Source: Chthonomonadaceae bacterium
GTDB lineage: Bacteria; Armatimonadota; Chthonomonadetes; Chthonomonadales; Chthonomonadaceae
Length of the DNA: 5,740 nt
Direction of reading: 5' to 3'
Assembly (NCBI GenBank): GCA_025355115.1
Contig: JANXLO010000606.1
Coordinates: forward strand, 1-5,740
Part shown: in pieces, positions 1-5,740 of the stretch
Layout: every line of letters starts with the position of its first letter
Position numbering within the stretch: position 1 is the first letter of the stretch
The notes under the pieces: model-generated
Told to the model about the DNA's origin: nothing
The model's database searches: none
What the model saw: only the letters and a program-made list of their open reading frames with translations
Made by a program: the position numbers and the translations under genes

Positions 1-82
1 GAGGCGATCGCGCCTGCATCCAGTGAGGGAGAAATTCCCGGAAGAAAGGAGCCGGATCTAACTTAAAAATAGTCGGATCCAT
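1..82 (-). CDS. Possible start of an unrecognised gene, running off the left edge (weak)
   Basis: A minus-strand frame opens with ATG at 82 and stays open for 27 codons to the window edge. The visible start reads MDPTIFKLDPAPFF followed by REFLPHWMQARSP, which I do not recognise. A TATAGT hexamer (101-106, minus strand) lies about 19 bp upstream of the ATG and could be a -10 box, but there is no clear Shine-Dalgarno sequence and no good -35. The competing reading is a plus-strand frame from base 1 to a TAA at 64-66, which could be the C-terminal tail of a gene entering from the left; its residues are hydrophilic and featureless. G/C at third codon positions is near 50% in both frames, so it does not decide. 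Frame openness over 80 bp is weak evidence either way. Confidence 0.2.
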   Translation of the reverse strand, partial: MDPTIFKLDPAPFFREFLPHWMQARSP

Positions 83-118
83 GTCTTGACAAACCCGACC
101 ACTATAGAAAATCCCTGT

Positions 119-295
119 CCTTAAAAGGCAAACGTCCTCCGGACGGAAATGCCGGGAGGCGTCGCAGACGCTCGCTCGTCGATGTGGCCGCGCAGGCGGT
201 CACTTGGCCGAAGGCCCGCAGCGCAGAAGTTTACTTCGGTGTCCCCGAGCGGCTCTCCCACCGAACCAATTACAAAGTCCGTGAGGACGGACTTT
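119..295 (+). ncRNA. Candidate structured RNA / hairpin-rich intergenic spacer
   Basis: This is the stretch without a supported gene between about 83 and 337. It contains a string of inverted repeats: 133-137 with 141-145 (5 bp, loop TCC); 159-163 with 167-171 (5 bp, loop GCA); 184-191 with 196-203 (8 bp including one G.U at 187/200, loop GCAG); 206-209 with 213-216 (loop GAA); 226-230 with 233-237, which is mutually exclusive with 235-241 paired to 259-265 (7 bp); and 274-282 with 287-295 (9 bp, loop GAGG). The G.U pair at 187/200, and a possible extra one at 158/172, become C.A mismatches on the other strand, mildly favouring a plus-strand transcript. A TTGACA at 86-91 lies upstream but has no well-spaced -10. 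It may be an sRNA convergent with the DUF255 gene, a 3' UTR, or a repeat element. No known RNA family was recognised. Confidence 0.2.
274..295. terminator. Stem-loop, probable (bidirectional) transcription terminator
   Basis: AAAGTCCGT at 274-282 pairs perfectly with ACGGACTTT at 287-295 around a 4-nt loop, giving a 9-bp stem whose outer three pairs are A-T on both strands. It begins 42 nt past the stop codon of the minus-strand DUF255 gene, where a terminator is expected. Read on the minus strand it ends in TTT followed by GTAATT, a short and imperfect U-tract; read on the plus strand it ends in TTTCAGC. The short U-tracts make it a moderate rather than strong intrinsic terminator, and its symmetry means it could serve transcripts from either side. 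Confidence 0.5.
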
Positions 296-337
296 CAGCT
301 TACCGTCGGCGCTGCTTTGTTGGGGCCAGATGCAGCT

Positions 338-2317
338 TTATTTTGGATTGAGGGATTGCCAGGCGAGAAGGAGTGTGGGGAAGGCAGATGGCGAGCGGGC
401 GATGAGCGGCTGGAAGGACTGCACGGCGAGCGAGACCTGACGGCGGTATTGGGCCGCCTGAGCGGGCGGCTGACCTGGCGAGGCGGGAAGGGCGGCGAGC
501 CGTGAAAGCACCTGCGCCGCAACGCCGGTTGGGGAAGGCGTCGCGTCGTCCTCACCGGAGCGAGATTGCGAGACAGGCGCGCCGGTGGGGCCGGGAAGCA
601 GAAAACCGCCTGAGCCGTTATTGTCCCAGAAGCGACGAAGCATCTGTTGCGCGATGGATTGGGCCTGGGTACGGTAGCGCTCCTCACCGGTAGCGGCCCA
701 CAGGTCGAGCAGTCCATCTGACGCGTAGGCGTAGTCGTCCAGGAAACCGGAGACAGTGCCGGGCTTGCCGAGCCGAGCGGCGCGGAGCAGGCTTCCGTCG
801 GGTTTGGTCAGAGTAGACGCGAGGAAGTCGACGGCGTTTTGGGCGGCTTTGCGATAGCGCTCGTCGCGATTGACGGCATAGGCTTTCGCGAAGGCACCGA
901 TCATGAGGCCGTTCCAGCCTGCGATGACTTTATCGTCGGTGCTCGGGCGGATGCGCTCGCCGCGGAGCGTAAGAAGCTTTACACGGAGGGGTGCGAGCGT
1001 GGCCTCCTCGCCCGGAGAAACGGGGAGAGGCTGATACAGAATGTTGTTGCCGCCTGTATAGCTGCCGGCAGGAGTGACGCCGTACGCGGCATCAATGCGG
1101 CCGGCATCGGCTTTGCCGAGCGCGGTCTCGATCTCCTGCGCCGTCCAGAGATAGTACTTGCCCTCCTCCCCTTCGCTGTCCGCGTCGAGTGTCGCATAGA
1201 AGGCTCCGGTTTTCGCATCGGTCATCTCACGAAGCACGAAGTCGAGCGTGCGCTGCGCGGTCTGCAGGTAGAGAGTCTCGCGCGTGAGCTGGTAGGCCTG
1301 GAGGTAGACCTGAGCTAGTTGAGCCTGATCGTAGAGCATTTTCTCGAAGTGCGGCACATGCCACTGGGCATCGGTGCTGTAGCGATGGAATCCCCCGCCG
1401 ATCTGGTCGAATATGCCTCCACGGGCCATCGCATCTAAAGTGCGCGTCAGAAGCGCGAGCACTTTAGGGCTGGGGCTGCGACGCTGCTGCTCGAGCAGGA
1501 AACGGAGGCGCGGGGCGTCGGGGAATTTGGGCTTTGTTCCGAATCCCCCATTAACCGGGTCGAAGTCGCGCAGAAAAGAATCCTCAGCTTTAGCGATGCT
1601 GTCGGGAGGAATGGCATCTGCTGTCTTGCGGGCGGCTGCGTCGAGAGCCTGCCTCATCCCGACGCTCACCTGATCGGCGGCGGCGCGGACTTTGACGGGA
1701 TCGCTGCTCCACAGAGCGGCTATCTTTTGGAGGAGAGGCTGAAACTGATCCGCCGGGTAGTAAGTTCCGCCGTAGAAGGGCTTGAGATCAGGGGTGAGCC
1801 ATACGGACATGGGCCAGCCTCCCGACCCCGTCATCATCTGAACGGCGGTCATATACTGGCTGTCGATGTCGGGACGCTCCTCGCGATCTACCTTGATGCA
1901 GACGAAGCTTTGATTGAGGATTCTGGCGATATCCGGGTTCTCGAAGTCCTCGCGCTCCATAACGTGACACCAGTGGCAGGCGGAGTAGCCGACGGAGAGA
2001 AAGATGGGCCGATTGAGCTTGCGCGCGAGCTGAATGGCCTCTTCGCCCCACGGATACCAGTCGACAGGATTGTGCGAGTGCTGAAGCAGGTAGGGGCTGG
2101 TCGAGCCTGCGAGATGGTTGAGGGGCCGCGTATCGGGCTGCTGAGCCTGCCGGGTTTTCTGCTTGATGTCGTTGCGCGCCTGGGCCTGCGCGGCGCTGTG
2201 CTGCCATTTCCAGCCGACGAAACAGAGGGCGACGACGAGAAAGCCAGCGAGTACGCCTTCGCGTATCTGCCTGGCTGGCGCAGGAGTTTCGGGTCTCTCT
2301 TCCAGAGTAGTGGGCAT
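338..2317 (-). CDS. Membrane-tethered thioredoxin-fold DUF255 protein (YyaL/SPATA20 family)
   Basis: The 659-aa product carries the hallmark block of the family: [21 protein letters not shown] near residues 74-94, a thioredoxin-like CHWC motif at 114-117 (inside [11 protein letters not shown]), [11 protein letters not shown] at 142-152 and GGTYYP at 183-188. The rest matches the alpha/alpha-barrel half related to N-acylglucosamine 2-epimerase-type folds: [13 protein letters not shown] (326-338), [15 protein letters not shown] (377-391), [16 protein letters not shown] (461-476) and a [12 protein letters not shown] block near 590-601. Length is normal for the family. The exact reaction is unknown; a redox or sugar-related role is usually guessed. 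Unusually, residues 1-65 form an extension with one hydrophobic segment (about 22-36) and a polar Gln/Ala-rich linker, suggesting a signal anchor, or a signal peptide cut near the AQA at 43-47. The ATG is supported by GAGGAAA four bases upstream. It is divergent from the MFS gene. Confidence 0.93.
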   Translation of the reverse strand: MPTTLEERPETPAPARQIREGVLAGFLVVALCFVGWKWQHSAAQAQARNDIKQKTRQAQQPDTRPLNHLAGSTSPYLLQHSHNPVDWYPWGEEAIQLARKLNRPIFLSVGYSACHWCHVMEREDFENPDIARILNQSFVCIKVDREERPDIDSQYMTAVQMMTGSGGWPMSVWLTPDLKPFYGGTYYPADQFQPLLQKIAALWSSDPVKVRAAADQVSVGMRQALDAAARKTADAIPPDSIAKAEDSFLRDFDPVNGGFGTKPKFPDAPRLRFLLEQQRRSPSPKVLALLTRTLDAMARGGIFDQIGGGFHRYSTDAQWHVPHFEKMLYDQAQLAQVYLQAYQLTRETLYLQTAQRTLDFVLREMTDAKTGAFYATLDADSEGEEGKYYLWTAQEIETALGKADAGRIDAAYGVTPAGSYTGGNNILYQPLPVSPGEEATLAPLRVKLLTLRGERIRPSTDDKVIAGWNGLMIGAFAKAYAVNRDERYRKAAQNAVDFLASTLTKPDGSLLRAARLGKPGTVSGFLDDYAYASDGLLDLWAATGEERYRTQAQSIAQQMLRRFWDNNGSGGFLLPGPTGAPVSQSRSGEDDATPSPTGVAAQVLSRLAALPASPGQPPAQAAQYRRQVSLAVQSFQPLIARSPSAFPTLLLAWQSLNPK

Positions 2318-2321
2318 AGTG

Positions 2322-2328
2322 TTTCCTC
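2322..2328 (-). promoter_or_regulatory. Ribosome binding site of the DUF255 gene
   Basis: The minus strand reads GAGGAAA, then CACT, then ATG at 2317. The GAGG core is 7 nt from the start codon. This fixes the start upstream of the hydrophobic segment; the next in-frame Met is residue 119, after the CHWC motif, so the membrane extension is most likely translated. Confidence 0.7.
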
Positions 2329-2351
2329 GGCGGACGTGCGCCGGTTTGGGG

Positions 2352-2357
2352 TATTAT
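2352..2357 (+). promoter_or_regulatory. Candidate -10 box for the MFS gene, overlapping the divergent -10
   Basis: TATTAT (5/6 to TATAAT) is the only AT-rich hexamer in the 46-bp gap. A transcript would begin around 2364, almost exactly at the MFS ATG, implying a leaderless message or use of a downstream start. No good -35 lies 16-18 bp upstream. The element overlaps by five bases the GATAAT read on the other strand. Confidence 0.3.
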
Positions 2358-2382
2358 CAGGGTATGGATCTGGAACAGTCAG
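2352..2382 (-). promoter_or_regulatory. Candidate sigma70-type promoter of the DUF255 gene
   Basis: On the minus strand, CTGACT (2377-2382, 4/6 to TTGACA) is followed after 18 bp by GATAAT (2353-2358, 5/6 to TATAAT). Transcription would start near 2346, giving a leader of about 29 nt that includes the GAGGAAA ribosome binding site. The -35 lies inside the first codons of the divergent MFS gene. Consensus matching only. Confidence 0.35.
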
Positions 2383-3653
2383 GTGAGCGCGAAGGCGCGC
2401 ATGTGCGTCGGAATCTGTTTGCGCTTCTGCTGGACGTGACTTTTTTTTCTATCGGAATGGCCTTCACCGACCCGAGCGCGGTGCTGCCCGTGCTGCTGAA
2501 GCGGCTTGGCGGCAGCAGCTTACTGATCGGCGGCTTCGTCACACTGCGCTATCTCGCGTTCAACAGCCTTCAAATCGTGGTGGCCTACGCGATGCATGGC
2601 AAGCCGCGGCAGAAGCCTTTCCTCGTCTTCATCGCGGCGGTCACCAGACTGCCCTTGCTCGCTCTCCCCTACTTCCTCTATCACGCCGCAGACTCGGACG
2701 GCGCGAGGAGCAGAGCACTGGTCGCGCTGGTGCTGCTCCTCACGCTTTGGGCGCTGGGAGACGGGCTTGGCTACGTTCCCTGGATGGAGATCGTCGCCCG
2801 CGCCTTCTCAGGCAAAGTTCGAGGCCGCTTCTTCGCGGTGACGCAGCTTTTGTCGGGCCTGATAAGCATCGCTATCGCGGCGTTTCTGGTGCGCGGAGTC
2901 CTGGCTTCGTCACTATTCCCGTTCCCGCACAACTATGCGCTGCTGATGCTGGTCGCCGCGCTGATGTTCCAAATTTCGCTCATCGGAGTGCTAATGATTC
3001 GGGAGCCGCCGTTTCCGGCCTCCGCCGTTCAGGCCCACATCCCTCTCATCGCCTACTTCAAACGACTGCCGGGGCTTGTGCGCAGCAATCCTTCCTTCGC
3101 CCGCCTCGCAGGCATTCAGCTCCTCATCGGCTTCGGAAGCGCGTCCGCGCCCTTCTACGTGCTGTACGCGTTGCGCCGCTTCCACCTCCCCGATTCGTGG
3201 AGCGGCATCTATCAGACGGCGTCCGCAGTGGGAATCGTCGCGCTCATGCCGCTCTGGACATACCTCAGCGAGAAGCGAAATCCCGCGACCGCAGTACGCG
3301 CCCTCGCGCTCGGCTGTCTGCTCACTCCCGTCATGGCCTTCACGCTCGGCAGCCTCTCGCCCGTGCTGTTTGCGCTGGTCTTTCTGCTCATGGGCGGCAC
3401 TCTCGGCTGGGGAATGTGGATCGTACTCAACCACTATCTGTTGTCGCACATCGCGGAGGACGAGCGCCCGGTCTTCATCGCCCTCATCAATCTGCTGTTC
3501 GTGCCGTCGGCGTTCTATCCCTCGCTCGGCAGTCTATTCGTCCTGCACGACCGCTTCGCCACATTCGCGGGACTGCCCGTACTCTTTCTGCTGACCGCCG
3601 CCGTCACCGCAACTGGCCTGGTTCTAGCCTTCCGCCTCCCCGCCCCCGGCTAG
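2364..3653 (+). CDS. Major facilitator superfamily (MFS) transporter
   Basis: The 429-aa product is highly hydrophobic, with about 12 predicted membrane segments (roughly 17-42, 50-77, 85-107, 116-140, 155-178, 190-212, 247-270, 282-300, 310-328, 333-357, 369-394, 401-424) and a longer hydrophilic stretch near 213-245 that fits the central cytoplasmic loop of MFS proteins. SGKVRGRFFAVTQLLSG (149-165), just before segment 5, is a typical MFS loop motif, and the LSEKRNP loop at 301-307 is basic as expected for the inside face. Substrate cannot be read from sequence. The open frame extends back to 2163, but that part is antisense to the DUF255 coding sequence, so ATG 2364 is preferred. It has no proper Shine-Dalgarno (AGGG ends 1 nt away). 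GTG at 2403, with GAAGG seven bases upstream, is a credible alternative giving 416 aa that begin just before segment 1. Convergent with the reductase gene. Confidence 0.9.
   Translation: MDLEQSGEREGAHVRRNLFALLLDVTFFSIGMAFTDPSAVLPVLLKRLGGSSLLIGGFVTLRYLAFNSLQIVVAYAMHGKPRQKPFLVFIAAVTRLPLLALPYFLYHAADSDGARSRALVALVLLLTLWALGDGLGYVPWMEIVARAFSGKVRGRFFAVTQLLSGLISIAIAAFLVRGVLASSLFPFPHNYALLMLVAALMFQISLIGVLMIREPPFPASAVQAHIPLIAYFKRLPGLVRSNPSFARLAGIQLLIGFGSASAPFYVLYALRRFHLPDSWSGIYQTASAVGIVALMPLWTYLSEKRNPATAVRALALGCLLTPVMAFTLGSLSPVLFALVFLLMGGTLGWGMWIVLNHYLLSHIAEDERPVFIALINLLFVPSAFYPSLGSLFVLHDRFATFAGLPVLFLLTAAVTATGLVLAFRLPAPG
2391..2395 (+). promoter_or_regulatory. Possible Shine-Dalgarno for an alternative GTG start of the MFS gene
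   Basis: GAAGG is followed by seven bases and an in-frame GTG at 2403-2405. This spacing is better than anything in front of ATG 2364. If the -10 at 2352-2357 is used, the leader to this GTG would be about 39 nt. Confidence 0.3.
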
Positions 3654-3657
3654 CAGG

Positions 3658-3682
3658 CACCAAGGGTTGTATACTTTTGGTG
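3658..3682. terminator. Weak inverted repeat in the convergent MFS/reductase junction
   Basis: CACCAA (3658-3663) pairs with TTGGTG (3677-3682) around a 13-nt loop (a G.T pair could extend the stem). It lies in the 40-bp gap between two gene ends, where a shared terminator is expected. Neither strand shows a U-tract after the stem, so this is at best a poor intrinsic terminator; it may only be chance. Confidence 0.2.
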
Positions 3683-3693
3683 GTCATTACTGA

Positions 3694-5091
3694 TTACCCA
3701 GTCGCGCCCTCCACCTGGCCTCTGTAGTTGGGGGCGGAGAGCGCGGCGGCCTCCACTGCTTCGGGGAAGCTCGGGTAGGCGTGCATAGTGTCTGCGATGG
3801 CGGAGACGGGCAGATGGTGCTTCATGCAGATCGCGAGCTCCGCGATGATGCTGGAGGCGTCCGGCCCGACGAGATGCGCTCCGAGAATCTGACCATCCAG
3901 CTCATCGACTACCAGCTTGACAAGACCCTTGCCCTCACCGTAGATGATGGCACGGTCGAGGTTCGCGAACGAGAACGAGTGGGTCACGACATGGCGGCCC
4001 AGCTCGCGCGCCTGCCGCTCCGTTATGCCTATGCTGGCGACCTCCGGGTCGATGTAGGTGCATCGCGGCACAACTCGATGGTCGAACGGCTCCGGCCTGT
4101 CCGTGAAGGCGTTGAGGGCGACCAGCTTGCCCTCGTAGCTGGCGACGTGCGTGAACAGGTAGCCGCCGCTGATGTCGCCTGCCGCCCAGATGTGCGGGAC
4201 GTTCGTGCCGAGATAGCGGTTGACATGGATGCATCTGCGCTCGAACTCGATGCCAGCCGCCTCGACGTTCATCCCCTCGACTGCGGCGTCGCGCCCGACG
4301 GCGACGAGGATCTCATCACAGTGCATCTCCTCGAGGCCGCCATGATGCCGGACGCGCAGGGTCTTCGTTCCGCCCGCGTGGGTGACCCGCTCGACATAGC
4401 AGCCGGTCAGGATGCGGATGCCCTCCTCGATCAGAAAGCTGGCGGCAAGCGCGGCGACCTCCTCGTCCTCACGGGGAAGAATCTGCGGGTCTTTCGCCAG
4501 CACCGTGACCTGAGAGCCGAACCGACGGAACACCTGCGCGAACTCAAGGCCGATCGGCCCGGCTCCGAGGACGACCATGTGCTTCGGAAGGCTCGGGAGA
4601 TCGACAGCCTCACGGTTGGTGATGTATCCCGCTTCCTCGAGACCGGGGATGCTCGGGATTTTCGGGACGGTTCCAGATGCGATCACGATCTGCTTGCCGC
4701 GGATAACCTCTGTCCCGACTCGAATCTCATTCGGGCTTTCGAAGCTCGCGCGCTGCTTGTAGAAGACCGCGCCGTACTTCGACAGGCCCCCGTCCTCGGG
4801 ACCGTCCCCAGCGACTTTACGCAGGACGCTCTCCTTGTAGGCCATCGCGGCGGCGAAGTCTTCCTTCTTTATCTCAACAGTGATGCCGAACTCCTGGGAT
4901 TTCCGCACCAACTGCCAGACCTGCGCCGCCCGCACCATCGCCTTAGTCGGAACGCAGCCTGCCCAGAAGCATTCTCCGCCCAGTTCGCGCTCCTCCGCCA
5001 GCGCGACCGTGCGCCCCAGTCTTGCGGCCGTCCGTGCGGCCTTCAATCCGGCGGAGCCCCCGCCTATCACGATCAGATCGAACTCCTGCAC
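3694..5091 (-). CDS. FAD-dependent pyridine nucleotide-disulfide oxidoreductase, mercuric-reductase-like core
   Basis: The 465-aa product has the class I flavoprotein disulfide reductase layout: FAD-binding GGGSAG at 10-15; redox-active ECFWAGCVPTK with Cys41 and Cys46; second nucleotide fold GAGPIGLE at 176-183; FAD-contacting AAGDISGG at 303-310; then the dimerisation domain. The end of the second nucleotide-binding strand reads VTVLAKDPQILPRED (195-209): Ala-Lys instead of the acidic residue of NAD-specific lipoamide dehydrogenases, as in NADPH-using MerA. At the C-terminal active site HAYPSFPE, Tyr439 stands where lipoamide dehydrogenase has its catalytic His; Glu444 is kept. MerA also has Tyr here, but this protein lacks MerA's C-terminal Cys pair and N-terminal HMA domain, so mercury reduction is not supported. 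Likely a cytosolic NAD(P)H-linked reductase of unknown substrate. The start is GTG with a strong AAGGAG five bases upstream, inside the esterase 3' end. Confidence 0.92.
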   Translation of the reverse strand: MQEFDLIVIGGGSAGLKAARTAARLGRTVALAEERELGGECFWAGCVPTKAMVRAAQVWQLVRKSQEFGITVEIKKEDFAAAMAYKESVLRKVAGDGPEDGGLSKYGAVFYKQRASFESPNEIRVGTEVIRGKQIVIASGTVPKIPSIPGLEEAGYITNREAVDLPSLPKHMVVLGAGPIGLEFAQVFRRFGSQVTVLAKDPQILPREDEEVAALAASFLIEEGIRILTGCYVERVTHAGGTKTLRVRHHGGLEEMHCDEILVAVGRDAAVEGMNVEAAGIEFERRCIHVNRYLGTNVPHIWAAGDISGGYLFTHVASYEGKLVALNAFTDRPEPFDHRVVPRCTYIDPEVASIGITERQARELGRHVVTHSFSFANLDRAIIYGEGKGLVKLVVDELDGQILGAHLVGPDASSIIAELAICMKHHLPVSAIADTMHAYPSFPEAVEAAALSAPNYRGQVEGATG

Positions 5092-5740
5092 TTCGTCTCC
5101 TTTTCCGCATCAATTGTTGGGTCTGTGTCCGCTCCCTGCGAAGTCCTGGCCGTTGCCCCGAGGCTACGCACAAGTTCCGGAAGGCCGGTTTTGAAAGCTC
5201 TGTCCCAGTAGGGCCAGGAGTGCTGGCCGGGAAGCTCGCGATAAGTGTAGGGATAGCCGACGAAGTTCATGTGATCCGCAAAGCGCCGGTTCGAGGTCAG
5301 CAATGCATCCTCCGTGCCGCAGTCGATATGCAGACGGGGACGCTCTGTGGGCCATCGGCAGAGGGCCTGCTCTATCAGCCAGAAGGGGTTTTCACGATGC
5401 CTCATGCCGCGATCCTTCTCGGGATCGCCGAAGACGGGATGCGGGCTGGCGGTCTGCATCTTCTCGAAGGACCCGCTGTGGCTGACCGCCGTCGAGAACA
5501 GATGCGGGTGCCTCAGAGCGATTTTGACCGCTCCATATCCGCCCATCGAAAACCCGCCGATCCCCCAGGCTTTGCCAGGCGGAGCGAGCGAGTACGTCGC
5601 CTGCAAATGCCCGATGAAGTCCTGCGTGATGTCGTCCTCGCGGCGCTCTCCGTCGTTCGCGGCGTTGGTGTACCAGCCAGACCCGCCGTCCGGGCAGGCC
5701 ACGATCAGTTCGTAGGCCGCGACATAGCGGGCCAGTCTGG
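5073..5740 (-). CDS. Putative serine esterase, alpha/beta hydrolase (esterase D / tributyrin esterase-like), 5' end missing
   Basis: The visible 221 residues lack the N-terminus: the frame is open to the window edge and no start is needed inside it. By comparison with families of about 260 residues, roughly 40-60 residues are missing. CPDGGSGWYTNA (about 15-26 of the fragment) and the nucleophile elbow GGFSMGGYGAVK with Ser64 are typical of the putative esterase family (PF00756) that includes S-formylglutathione hydrolase and tributyrin esterases. CGTEDALL supplies the likely acid Asp144, and LPGQHSWPYW the likely His173, completing a Ser-Asp-His triad. The last 30 or so residues are hydrophilic and probably disordered. 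No signal peptide can be judged because the start is absent. The stop overlaps the downstream reductase start by 19 nt, so the two form an operon, probably with translational coupling. The natural ester substrate is unknown. Confidence 0.9.
   Translation of the reverse strand, partial: RLARYVAAYELIVACPDGGSGWYTNAANDGERREDDITQDFIGHLQATYSLAPPGKAWGIGGFSMGGYGAVKIALRHPHLFSTAVSHSGSFEKMQTASPHPVFGDPEKDRGMRHRENPFWLIEQALCRWPTERPRLHIDCGTEDALLTSNRRFADHMNFVGYPYTYRELPGQHSWPYWDRAFKTGLPELVRSLGATARTSQGADTDPTIDAEKETKCRSSI
5097..5102 (-). promoter_or_regulatory. Ribosome binding site of the reductase gene, inside the esterase coding sequence
   Basis: The minus strand reads AAGGAG, then five bases (ACGAA), then GTG at 5091. 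The match to the anti-Shine-Dalgarno is strong and the spacing ideal. This decides the GTG start and shows that the reductase is translated from the same message as the upstream esterase. Confidence 0.75.

Noticed and set aside
86..108. TTGACA plus TATAGA as a sigma70 promoter on the plus strand
   Set aside because: The spacer is only 11 bp. The best alternative, GAAAAT at 107-112, has a 15-bp spacer and only 4/6 matches, so no confident promoter was called.
234..259. Resemblance to a glycine riboswitch on the minus strand (GGGAGAG followed by CCGAAG)
   Set aside because: The conserved downstream CUCUCAGG and GGAC blocks are absent and no second aptamer is seen; the match is probably chance.
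149..505. A 118-codon plus-strand open frame across the hairpin region
   Set aside because: Arg/Gly/Pro-rich with no motif, and its second half is antisense to the DUF255 C-terminus.
2163..2363. N-terminal extension of the MFS frame upstream of ATG 2364
   Set aside because: It would overlap the DUF255 coding region by about 155 bp antisense, would span the promoter gap, and the extra residues are not MFS-like.
1727..2386. A 219-codon plus-strand open frame opposite the DUF255 5' half
   Set aside because: Antisense to a gene with clear family motifs; no recognisable protein features and no ribosome binding site of note.
3670..3675. TATACT as a -10 box for an antisense transcript into the reductase gene
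   Set aside because: No -35 at the right distance and no supported product; a single hexamer is not enough.
3694..5091. Calling the flavoprotein a true mercuric reductase (merA)
   Set aside because: No N-terminal HMA domain, no C-terminal vicinal Cys pair, and no mer regulator or transporter in the window.
3781..5211. A 476-codon plus-strand open frame opposite the reductase and esterase
   Set aside because: It lies antisense to two well-identified genes, its residues show no domain or motif, and long antisense frames are expected in GC-rich coding DNA.

Overview
The window is a stretch of GC-rich bacterial chromosome with ordinary housekeeping or accessory metabolism genes. Dense coding, long antisense shadow frames and the gene families present (a membrane-tethered DUF255 protein, a MerA-like flavoprotein, a tributyrin-esterase-type hydrolase) would fit an Acidobacteriota genome such as a Terriglobia soil bacterium. 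That placement is an impression from style, not a proof. No IS element, CRISPR array, tRNA, rRNA or phage gene was seen.

Layout, left to right. Bases 1-82 may hold the start of an unrecognised minus-strand gene that leaves the window, or the tail of a plus-strand gene; neither is well supported. Bases 83-337 have no convincing gene but are packed with inverted repeats, ending in a perfect 9-bp stem-loop at 274-295 that probably terminates the next gene. Bases 338-2317 (minus) encode a 659-aa thioredoxin-fold/DUF255 protein of the YyaL/SPATA20 family with an N-terminal membrane segment. Only 46 bp separate it from a divergent 429-aa MFS transporter (2364-3653, plus). After a 40-bp convergent junction comes a minus-strand pair: a putative serine esterase (5073-5740, 5' end outside the window), whose 3' end overlaps by 19 nt the GTG start of a FAD/NAD(P)-disulfide oxidoreductase (3694-5091).

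How the genes work together: the DUF255 gene and the MFS gene share a tiny divergent promoter region and could be co-regulated. The esterase and the flavoprotein are almost certainly one operon, translated in the order esterase then reductase. The flavoprotein keeps the redox-active CxxxxC but carries Tyr where lipoamide dehydrogenase and glutathione reductase have the catalytic His, and its cofactor loop looks NADPH-type, so it resembles the mercuric reductase core without the mercury-binding C-terminal cysteine pair. Substrates of all four proteins remain unknown from sequence. The points most worth a second look are the hairpin-rich spacer at 119-295, the shared -10 element between the divergent genes, the membrane anchor on the DUF255 protein, and the Tyr-type active site of the reductase.
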